From assembly GCA_018114805.1 (NCBI GenBank), contig CP073042.1, positions 1,178,001-1,242,000 of the forward strand: a stretch of 64,000 nucleotides of DNA, written 5' to 3'. Made by a program: the position numbers and the translations under genes. Below, one piece after another: positions 38,753-46,795 of this stretch; position 1 is the first letter of the stretch, and each line of letters starts with the position of its first letter. The notes below the pieces were generated by a model. It ran no database searches, was not told the origin of the DNA, and saw nothing but the letters and a program-made list of their open reading frames with translations. The DNA comes from Candidatus Streptomyces philanthi. GTDB taxonomy: Bacteria; Actinomycetota; Actinomycetes; Streptomycetales; Streptomycetaceae.

Positions 38753-40045
38753 CCCGTCGAACTCACACGACAGCGCCGACTCCGAGCACGAGGCCACGAA
38801 CTCCGCCGTCGGGGCGCCCGGTTCGGCCGGGGTGCCCAGCTTGGTGACGTTGAGCAGCTTGTTGGGCGAGCCGCTGCCCGGGTTGCCGACGACGTCGGAG
38901 TCGGCGTTGCTGACGAGGGCGTCGCGGACCTGTTGCGGGGTGGCGCTCTTGTGGCTGGAGAGGTAGAGCGCGGCGGCGCCCGCGGCGTGCGGGGTGGCCA
39001 TCGAGGTGCCGCTCATGCCCGTCGAGCCGCCACCGTTCTTGGTGGAGGTGATGTTGCCGCCGGGCGCGAACAGGTCGAGGCAGCGGCCGAGGTTGGAGAA
39101 GTTGGAGCGGCTGCCGTTCTGGTCCGTGGAGCCCAGGGTGATGGCGGCGGGCAGCTGGGCGGGGCTGGTGCCGCAGGCGTCCTTGCCGTAGTTGTTGCCC
39201 GCGGCGACGGCGACCGGGACGCCCGCGTCGATCGTGCCCTGCGTCGCGTCGTCCAGGGCCTGGTCACCGGGGCCGCCCAGGCTCATGTTGGCGACGGCGG
39301 GCTTGGCGGCGTTCTTGGCCACCCACTCCAGGCCGCCGACGACCTGTTCGGTGGAGCCGTTGCCCGAGCAGTCCAGCACCCGGACCGCGACGAGCTTGGC
39401 CTGCTTGGCGACGCCGTAGTCCTTGCTGCCGATGGTCCCGGCGACATGTGTGCCATGGCCATGACAGTCACTGGCGTCCGCGTCGTTGTCGATGAAGTCG
39501 TAACCGCTGCTGGCCCGCCCCTGGAAGTTGCTGTGCCGCAGGTCGGTCCCGGTGTCCACGACGTACGCGGTGACGCCGTCGCCCTGGTTCGGGTAGGCGT
39601 ACGTCTTGTCCTGCTTGCCGTCGACCGCGTCCAGGCCCCAAGACGGCGGGTTCGGCTGCGTGCCCACGGCCCGTACGGTGTTGTTCGTCTGGACGTAGCG
39701 CGCCTCGGAGCTGGCCGCCAGGCGCGCCGCCTGCGCCTCGGTGGCCTGGAGCGAGAAGCCGCGGAAGGCCGCCGCGTACACCGCGCGGACGGTGCCGCCG
39801 TGCGCGTCGGTCAGTGCGTCGGCCCGCGCCGCGACGGCGGCGCGGGTCTCGGCGGCGATCGAGGGGGCGCCCCTGAGGGCGACGACGTACTGGCCCTTGA
39901 TCGCGTCCGGCTGCCCCGCGCCGATGACCGTGCCCCGCGCGTCGCCGCCGGCGGCGCCGGCCGGGACCGTGCCGACCGTCGCGAAGAGCGTCGCGGTGGC
40001 CGCGCCCAGACACAGCGCGCTCCACCGTCTCTGCCGTGCTGACAT
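38280..40045 (-). pseudogene. Secreted subtilisin-like protease (S8) with PKD module, frameshifted
   Basis: ATG 40045 begins MSARQRRWSALCLGAATATL (signal peptide). An I9 propeptide follows (QYVVALRGAPSIAAETRAAV). The catalytic domain has Asp in AYVVDTGTDLRHSNF, His in DCHGHGTHVAGTIG, Asn in VAVAAGNNYG and Ser in GMSGTSMATPHAAGAAAL. A linker leads into FVASCSESALSCEFDGSASRD, the start of a PKD domain, then the frame is lost near 38735 and stops at 38696. The rest of the PKD module (SHTYAKAGSYEVRLTVTD, then a second repeat and CWDMGGRAFCFNS) lies in other frames, with an in-frame TAG at 38406-38408 where the PKD motif HTY needs Tyr. The protease domain itself is intact. The gene is downstream of the LAL regulator on the same strand. 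Confidence 0.85.
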
Positions 40046-40307
40046 CTGTGCTCCTTCGGGGGGGGGGAGAGAGACGGCGCCCGGCCCGATGTGCGGTCGG
40101 CCCGGGCGCCGGGGTCCGGCGCCGGCGTGGGGGGCTGCATGGGAGAGAGCACGACGCCGTGTGACGCGCCCACCCTCGTGGCGCACGGGACGGCGAACAA
40201 TCCGTGGTGCGGTAGGTAGGGGGTACGTATCCTCGGCCGGCCGGGCCCAGGACTCACGGTCCAGCTCGATCCCGATCCCGGACCGGACCGGCTCCGCGCC
40301 CCGGGCG

Positions 40308-43300
40308 TCAGACCGGGCCGGGCACCTCGCCGCGCGAGGCGACGTTCAGCTTGCGGAGCACCTTCGCCACGTGCTGCTCCACCGTGCGCGGGGACAGGAA
40401 CAGCACATCCGCGATCTCCCGGTTCGTGTGCCCGAGCGCGACGAGGCGGGCTACCTCCCGCTCGCGCGGGGAGAGTTGGTCGCCGTAGCCGCGCCGACCG
40501 CGCCGGGACGGGGTGCTGACACCGTTGCCACGCAGCACCCGTCGGCAGCGGGCCGCGTCGCGGGTGGCGCCCAGGGCGGCGAACCGTTCGGCGAACGCGG
40601 CCAACTCACCCGCCAGCCCCGCCCCGTCCGCGTCCCCCGCCCCGGCCCCGCCGGTCGCCTCGCCGGCCCGGCCCCCGTCGGCCGCATCGCCCGCTCCACC
40701 AGGACCCGGCGCGCCGAGCCGGCAGCGCACGGCGGCCTCGGCCGCGCGGGCGGCCGCATAGGGTCTGGGCAGCGCGGCGTACCGCGCACTCGCCGCCTCG
40801 AAGGCGGCGATGGCCTCCGCACGCCGGCCCCGCGCGTACGCCACCACGCCACGACACGCGGCCAGCGCGGCGGCGGCCAACGGGGCGTCGCGGTCGGCGA
40901 TGCCGGCGGCGTACTCGGCGACCGCCGCCTCGGCGTCGGCCACCCGTCCGCAGCGTACGAGCGCGGTCACCGCCATGGGCATGAGGTCGGCGCCCCACAC
41001 CCAAATGTCCTTGCGCCGGACGCGGGCGACGGCCCGGTCCGCCTCGGCGCGGGCCGCCTCAAGTTCGCCCCGGGCCACCCACACCCGGATCATCGCGCCG
41101 GAGGCGGCGGCCAGGACGGGGCTGGGAGCGTTGGCGGGGTCGCCGAGCGCGGCGGCGTCCAACTCCTCGGTGGCCTCCTCCCATTCGCCGCGCGCCACCG
41201 CCAGCAGCCCCAGGACCAGGTGCGCGTCGGCGGAGATGCCGGATACGCCCTGCACCATGTCGATCAGCCGGCGCGCCCGCTCGGCCAGCCCCTGCCAGTC
41301 GCCGACGCTCCAATCCAGGCGCAGCGAGGTGCCGTCGATGATCCCCTGGAGCCACGGCGAGCCGCACTCGGCGGCCAGCCGCTGCCCCTGGTGTCGGAAG
41401 CGCTTCGCCGCCGCGTAGTGCCCGAGCCAGGTGGTGGCCTCGGCGAGGTTGCCGGACAGCCGGGCGACCTGGAGCCGTTCGGCGACGGTCCGCCCGGCGC
41501 CCACCAGTTCGTCGGCCTCGGCCCAGGCCGCGGGGTCACCCGCCATCATGCGCAGGGTGACGTGGTTGCCCCGGACCGCCAGCCGCAGGGCCGGGTCCGA
41601 CTGGTCGGTGAGGAGCCGCTCGGCCCGGACGATCCACCACTGGTAGACGGCGTACGGGTGCTCGCCCCAACTCGCCAGAGCCAGCGCGGCCATGCCCCGC
41701 GCGGCGAGCGCCGGGTGGTCACGCAACTCCTCGACCGCGATCTCGGTGTCGGCGCGCCCCTGCTCGTAGTTACCCGCCTGGTTGTAGAGCAGCAGTCCGA
41801 GGTTGAGCCGGATCTCGCCGCGTACCGCGTCGGGCATCTCGCAATGGAGCACGATGCGGCGCAGCAGGGCGACGGCCCTGCGGTAGGGGAGGCCGATCAC
41901 CGCGGCGCGGCTGAGCTGGGTGGCGAAGCGGGCCCGGTCGCCGGCGCGCAGCTCCGGGTCGGAGAGCAGGCCCTCCAGGATCTCCACGGCGACGGCGGTG
42001 TCACCCAGCTCCCTGGCGGCCTCGGCCGCCGCCGAACCGTGCCGCAGCCAGGCTTCGAGGTCGCCGGCCCGCCGCGCGTGGTAGGCGAGTTGGACCAGCG
42101 GCGGCGGCTCGGCGGCGGCCAGCCGGGCCACCGCGCGGCGGTGCAGCCGCCGCCGGTCCACGCCCGGCAGGGAACCGTAGACCGCCTGTTGGGCGAGCGG
42201 GTGGCGAAAACCGTAACGGTCGTCGCCGACGTCGTAGAGGACGCCCGCGAGCAGCGCCTCCCTGATCCCGCCCCCCGCGTCGGCCCCGCGCGCGGAGGGT
42301 TCGCCGGTGCCGGCCCCGACCGCGAGGGGCTCCCCCTCACTTCCGGCCCCGCCCTTGACTCCGGGTCCGGCCCCGCCTGCGTACGGCGTGTCGCCCTCGG
42401 CGGCGTCGAGGCCGGGCTCGCCCGCCGCGACGGCGGCGATCAGGTCCTCCGTGGCGGGGATGCGCAGCACGGCCGCCGCCCGCACCACGGCCACCGCCGG
42501 TGGCGTCAGGGTGGCCATCCGGTCCGTCATCGCCTCGCGCAGCAGCGTGGGGACCTCCATCGCGTCGAGCGTGTCGCGCCCGGCGTTCCAGCCGGCCGGG
42601 AAGCCGGTGGCGGCCAGGCCGCGGACGACCTCCTCCAGCACGAAGGGGATGCCCGCGGTGCGTTGGTGCAGTTCGGCGGCGAGTTGGACGGGGACGGCCG
42701 TGCTCCCGGTGATGGCGGCGGTGAGGCTGCCCACGGCCGCCACGTCCAGCGGCCGGAGCCGGATGAGGACGGAGGTGGTGCCGGGCGGGTGCCGGTAGGC
42801 GCGGCCAAGCGGCAGGCCGGGGCCCGGCAGGTCCTCGCGGCGGTAGCTGAGCACGGTCGCCATTCCGGCCGACGGCTCGTCGATAAGGAAGCGGACCAGG
42901 TCGCGAGTGCCGTCGTCGGCCCAGTGCAGGTCCTCCACGACCACGACGACCTGGCCGAGCGAGGCGAGCAGCGCGCGCACGGCTCGGAACAGCCGGTGCT
43001 GGCGGGCCCGGTGGTCCTGGAGGGGCTCCGGCGCGGGCGGCAGGGCGTCGGCCAACTCGGGGAGGTAGGGCCGCAGCGCGCCGCACACCGCGCCGAGCCG
43101 GCCCGGCACCCGCCCTTCGAGCTGCCGCAACAGGTCGAAGAACGGGCCGTACGGGAACGGCTCGCGCAGCGGGTGGCAGGCGCCGAGCAGGACGTGCCGG
43201 CCCCGCATGGCCGGTGCCTCCAGCGTCTCGCGGATCAGCCGGGTCTTGCCGATCCCGGCCTCCCCCTCGACGAGGGTGACCGAGGGCGGGCGGGTCAGCG

Positions 43301-43379
43301 CGTCGAGCAGGGTACGGAACTCGTCGGTGCGCCCGACGAGGACCGGGGCGCCGAGGCGGCGTAGGACGGAACTGGTCAT
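40308..43379 (-). CDS. LuxR-family regulator with AAA ATPase domain (LAL type)
   Basis: A 1,023-residue regulator. The N-terminal ATPase (residues 10-300) has Walker A VEGEAGIGKTRLIRETLE and Walker B VVVVVEDLHWADDGTRDLVR. A long helical TPR-like region fills the middle. A LuxR helix-turn-helix closes the protein (YGDQLSPREREVARLVALGH, then NREIADVLFLSPRTVEQHVA). The start is ATG 43379 (MTSSVLRRLGAPVLVGRTDE); the longer open frame upstream is Arg/Pro-rich filler. It lies 262 bp upstream of the S8-PKD protease gene on the same strand and is divergent from the trypsin-like protease, so it may control both. It is intact over 3 kb, in contrast to its paralogue at 4696-7870. Confidence 0.92.
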   Translation of the reverse strand: MTSSVLRRLGAPVLVGRTDEFRTLLDALTRPPSVTLVEGEAGIGKTRLIRETLEAPAMRGRHVLLGACHPLREPFPYGPFFDLLRQLEGRVPGRLGAVCGALRPYLPELADALPPAPEPLQDHRARQHRLFRAVRALLASLGQVVVVVEDLHWADDGTRDLVRFLIDEPSAGMATVLSYRREDLPGPGLPLGRAYRHPPGTTSVLIRLRPLDVAAVGSLTAAITGSTAVPVQLAAELHQRTAGIPFVLEEVVRGLAATGFPAGWNAGRDTLDAMEVPTLLREAMTDRMATLTPPAVAVVRAAAVLRIPATEDLIAAVAAGEPGLDAAEGDTPYAGGAGPGVKGGAGSEGEPLAVGAGTGEPSARGADAGGGIREALLAGVLYDVGDDRYGFRHPLAQQAVYGSLPGVDRRRLHRRAVARLAAAEPPPLVQLAYHARRAGDLEAWLRHGSAAAEAARELGDTAVAVEILEGLLSDPELRAGDRARFATQLSRAAVIGLPYRRAVALLRRIVLHCEMPDAVRGEIRLNLGLLLYNQAGNYEQGRADTEIAVEELRDHPALAARGMAALALASWGEHPYAVYQWWIVRAERLLTDQSDPALRLAVRGNHVTLRMMAGDPAAWAEADELVGAGRTVAERLQVARLSGNLAEATTWLGHYAAAKRFRHQGQRLAAECGSPWLQGIIDGTSLRLDWSVGDWQGLAERARRLIDMVQGVSGISADAHLVLGLLAVARGEWEEATEELDAAALGDPANAPSPVLAAASGAMIRVWVARGELEAARAEADRAVARVRRKDIWVWGADLMPMAVTALVRCGRVADAEAAVAEYAAGIADRDAPLAAAALAACRGVVAYARGRRAEAIAAFEAASARYAALPRPYAAARAAEAAVRCRLGAPGPGGAGDAADGGRAGEATGGAGAGDADGAGLAGELAAFAERFAALGATRDAARCRRVLRGNGVSTPSRRGRRGYGDQLSPREREVARLVALGHTNREIADVLFLSPRTVEQHVAKVLRKLNVASRGEVPGPV

Positions 43380-43950
43380 GAGGGAACTCCGTACCCGAGG
43401 GAAGGCCGAGGCCGTGGTGGCCGGCCGACCCGGGCGCGCCCCCGCGCCCGGCCGAGCCCGACGGCCGGCCCGCTGCGGGCCTCCCGGGCTGCCGCGAGCC
43501 CGGCCCCTCGTCAGCCTGCCGTCACGCGTGGCGCGCACATCGCCAATCGGTCACCCCGGTGACCGTGAAGCTACGTTCCACAGGGCCGTCGCGGCAAGGG
43601 AACGCACACCATGACCGGCGACAACGGCGGGAACGGAGAACTCCGGTCCGGACCAAGCCCGGCGATGTGTGCGCCTGGTGCCCCTCGTAGGGCACTCGAC
43701 GGACGGGCCACCCTCCGTCGGCCAGCCGGACGGAGGGACCGCCAGCACGCGACAAGTCCGTCCCCCGTAAAGACTTTGGCCGGAAGCACGCGACGCCTAC
43801 GGATCGAAACGCGAATTGTTCCTCTTCCCCCACGCCCCTACGGTCACCCCATCTCCCAACCTGCCATGCACTCATCCACCACGGCGCGTGCCTGTCGTCC
43901 GGACGGGAGCCGCGCGCCCCACGGCGGGCTCCTACCTGGAAAGGGAAGGC
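43380..43950. other. Intergenic region between LAL regulator and trypsin-like protease
   Basis: About 570 bp between divergent genes. No convincing gene is seen. The last 20 bp hold the AAGGGAAGG ribosome site of the protease. The stretch at about 43740-43870 is less GC-rich and probably contains its promoter. Confidence 0.5.
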
Positions 43951-45192
43951 ATGAAAGGAACCAGCCGGCTGGCCATGGCGGCTAGTCTCGCGGCGGCGGC
44001 TCTCGCGTTCACGCCCCTGTTCACCGGGGGCGCGCAGGCGGTGCCCACCCCGGCCACCGAGCGCACGCAGGCCGTCAACCCGACCGACACGGCGCCCGCG
44101 CCCAGCGGACCGCACGCGAAGATCATCGGCGGCGAGCCCATCACCGTCGCCGCCTACCCATACCTCATCGCCGCCCTCCGCGAGGGCGGGCCGCGTCCGA
44201 TGGGGCAGAGCTGCACCGGGTCGGTGATCGGCCCGAAGACGATCCTGATCGCCGCGCACTGCAAGGACAGCGACGGGGCCAAGTCCTTCTACTACGGCGC
44301 CGACGACCTCACCAAGCCCGAGGGCGGCGTCCGGATCGACGTCGAGTCGTACACCCAACACACCAAGTACGAGTCCCCGAACGGCTGGCAGACCGGATAC
44401 GACATGGCAGTCGTCCAGACCAAGCAGACGATCCCGGTCAAGGGTGGGCAGTACGCCAGGTTCGCGACCTCGGCGGACAGCGACCTGTCCAAGCCGGGCA
44501 AGACCGGCACCGCGATCGGCTATGGCCGCACCCGCGACGGCGAGAACCAGTACGCGCAGCTCAAGAAGGCGGACCTGCCGGTCGTGGACGGCCGCAACAC
44601 GTGCGGCTCGTTCGGCGGCTTCAACGACGCGTTCATGGTCTGCGCCGGCTACGCCGACGGCCACGACGGCATCTGCCAGGGTGACAGCGGCGGCCCGCTG
44701 GTCGTGGACGGCGTCGTGATCGGCGTCGCGGGATACGGAGTGGTTCGATCGCCGCGTACGTCTGGGACTTCGGTGACGGCGGCCAAGGGTGTGAAGCCCT
44801 CCCACACCTATGCCAAGGCGGGTTCGTACGAGGTGAGGCTGACGGTCACGGATGACAGTGGGAAGACCGGGACGGTGAGCAAGAAGGTGTCGGTGGGTGC
44901 TCCGGCGGGGGAGCCGTCGGTGGCGCGGTTCTCCATCTCGTGCTGGTACGACGCGTGCGACTTCGACGCGGGGCAGAACAGTGACAAGGACGGTGACATC
45001 GCCTCGTACGCCTGGAAGTTCGGCGATGGCCAGACCGGTAGCGGGGTGACCGCCAAGCACACCTAGCCGGCCAGTCAGAAATCGTACACCGCGGAGCTGA
45101 CGGTGACCGACCGGGCGGGCAACGCGGGTACGGCGACCCGGCAGATCCAGTGCTGGGACATGGGCGGCCGGGCCTTCTGCTTCAACAGCTGA
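43951..45192 (+). pseudogene. Trypsin-like serine protease (S1) fused to PKD module, with in-frame TAG
   Basis: ATG 43951 starts MKGTSRLAMAASLAAAALAF, a signal peptide. The activation-like IIGGEPITVAAYPYLIA follows. The catalytic triad is His in LIAAHCKDS, Asp in GYDMAVVQT and Ser in CQGDSGGPLVVDG. The S1 fold should continue for roughly 30 residues after GDSGG (to a C-terminal helix). Instead, from VIGVAGYG the sequence enters the 491-bp repeat in a different frame ([20 protein letters not shown]) and then a PKD (SHTYAKAGSYEVRLTVTD). A second PKD is interrupted by TAG at 45064-45066, where Tyr is expected (KHTY). Reading through gives CWDMGGRAFCFNS and TGA at 45192. The S1 domain is therefore truncated. 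Confidence 0.8.
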
Positions 45193-45210
45193 GCCACCAC
45201 CAGCACCACC
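44720..45210 (+). repeat. 491-bp inverted repeat, right copy (PKD module)
   Basis: This is the reverse complement of 38262-38752 (490 of 491 positions by eye). It covers the C-terminal third of the S1 protease gene and 18 bp after its stop. The two copies flank 5,967 bp that contain the unique parts of both proteases and the LAL regulator. Confidence 0.95.
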
Positions 45211-45694
45211 CACAACACGGCAGACCGGGCACGGGCGCGCGCCGCGTGCGGGACCGCAGGGGGGTCCTGCACGCGACGCGCCGCGTCGCCCCGGCTCACT
45301 CCCCCCGTCGCCTCTGGCCAGGCCGTGAAACGGCGGAAGCCGTAGAGGAGCGGCGAGGGCGGGACAGGGTGCGCCGCTGGACCCGCGCCACCCCCGCGAG
45401 GCCGCGGCGGCGCCACAATGACCCAAAGTGCCGCTTGCGGAAGGGGGGGGCGGGCACGGCGGCGCGCCGGCTGGCAGGAAGCGGACAGGCTCCCGGCACT
45501 CGTGTGTGGTCCGGTCGCTCGCCGGCCGCCCGCCCAGCGCAGGCCCCCAGACGAAGGCACTCGGCCGGGGGCCCCGGTCACCGGGGAGTCATCGCCGTAC
45601 GCGACCGCGCCGTTCCCCTAACACCCGTGTGGAACGCCTCGCGGAGTGGCACGGGCCGCGACGAAGTCACCCGTCGCAGCCGAACGTGTGCTGG
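45211..45694. other. Intergenic region
   Basis: About 480 bp between convergent genes: the S1 protease (plus) and the unknown operon (minus). It is GC-rich with a G7 run near 45441. No gene and no strong stem-loop are seen. Confidence 0.5.
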
Positions 45695-46795
45695 TCATTG
45701 CCCACGTCGGGGGATGTGGTCCTCGGGGGGCCAGCCTTGGAGTTCGTAGCCGAACACGTAGCAGTGACTGTACTTCGACTGACGCACGGGACCGGTCATT
45801 CCGCTTCCCGAAGTGAAGCAGCGCACGTTCATGCTCGGTGCCGACAGCGCCTCCTTGGCCGCCTGGAAGATGAAGGCGGGACTGAAGGCGGCCCAGTCCG
45901 CGTAGTGGTTCCAGTCCACCGGCCCGACCTGGTCGGGAACGGGCAGGCCGGCCTGCTTGCACTCCCTGATCGCCTTGTCCACGTCCGGCTCGTTGAGCAG
46001 GGTGAGAAAGAGCCAGAGGTTGTACAGGAACCACAGGACGTGGTGGTCCGGGTCGTCGGGCATCACCGCACCGACCACCCCCGTGAAGCGACCGGACTTG
46101 ATCGCTTCCTTCAGGACCGCGCGGGCGGTGGCACCCTCGTCCTCGGCGAGCACCACGCGCAGGGCCGATTTCACGGGCTCGTACTTGTTCGCCAACACCC
46201 ACGCGTAGGAGGGCGTCATGACGTACTGCGTCTGCGGCGCGTACTCGTTGTAGTTCGCGAGGGCGTGCTGCTTGATCCAGTTCGACGGCGCGTCGTGGAC
46301 CTTGCCGGGGTTCTGCCGGATGGTCTCCATGACGTACCCGCTCAGGGTGCGGAACCTGGTGTCCATCGGGTTGTAGGCGCAGTCGCCGATGAACCGGTTC
46401 AGGACGTCGCACACCCCGTACACCTGGTTGCGGTAGTCGGGTACGGAGCCGAAGAAGAGCGACCAGTACGTCGGGTGTTTGTCCGCGTCGGCGTACCGTT
46501 GTGCTCGCGCGCGGCCCTGGTCAGTCGCCGCGGGGCCGGGCTCCACCCGCCAGGTGTGGAAGAACTGGGTGTGTTGCTGGTCCGGGCAGGTGTCCAGGGC
46601 TCCCAGCAGGCAGGCGGCGTGCATCTGGTTCGCCGGCGCGTCGAACCCCGGGCCCAGCATCTCGTCGATGAAGGCGCAGAGTTGATGGGTGAGTTCGGTA
46701 CCGCCGCGCACTGTGACACCCCGGCCGGCTCGGGTTGTGTCCTTGTCGTTGATCGCGGCCTTCAGGCCTTCCCTTAGCTTAGTGTAGGCGGTCAC
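45695..46795 (-). CDS. Unknown protein, last gene of a coupled operon
   Basis: A 366-residue protein starting VTAYTKLREGLKAAINDKDT at GTG 46795. The start overlaps the stop of the upstream gene (GTGA), so translation is coupled. There is no signal peptide. It is helix-rich with many aromatic residues (HPTYWSLFFGSVPDYRNQVY, NYNEYAPQTQYVMTPSYAW) and one hydrophobic stretch, HHVLWFLYNLWLFLTLL. It has several cysteines. I do not recognise any domain. Codon choice is looser than in neighbours (CTA and AGG near the start). The frame is intact. Operon position suggests it works with the large membrane-inserting protein encoded before it. Confidence 0.8.
   Translation of the reverse strand: MTAYTKLREGLKAAINDKDTTRAGRGVTVRGGTELTHQLCAFIDEMLGPGFDAPANQMHAACLLGALDTCPDQQHTQFFHTWRVEPGPAATDQGRARAQRYADADKHPTYWSLFFGSVPDYRNQVYGVCDVLNRFIGDCAYNPMDTRFRTLSGYVMETIRQNPGKVHDAPSNWIKQHALANYNEYAPQTQYVMTPSYAWVLANKYEPVKSALRVVLAEDEGATARAVLKEAIKSGRFTGVVGAVMPDDPDHHVLWFLYNLWLFLTLLNEPDVDKAIRECKQAGLPVPDQVGPVDWNHYADWAAFSPAFIFQAAKEALSAPSMNVRCFTSGSGMTGPVRQSKYSHCYVFGYELQGWPPEDHIPRRGQ

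Noticed and set aside
39741..43364. A 1,207-codon open frame on the plus strand opposite the LAL regulator and subtilisin
   Set aside because: It is an antisense shadow. Its amino acids are Gly/Arg/Pro/Val repeats with no domain, while the minus strand encodes two clear protein families.
45428..46777. A 449-codon plus-strand frame opposite the unknown operon
   Set aside because: The overlap of starts and stops and the natural composition favour the minus strand; the plus frame is Val/Arg/Gly-rich shadow.
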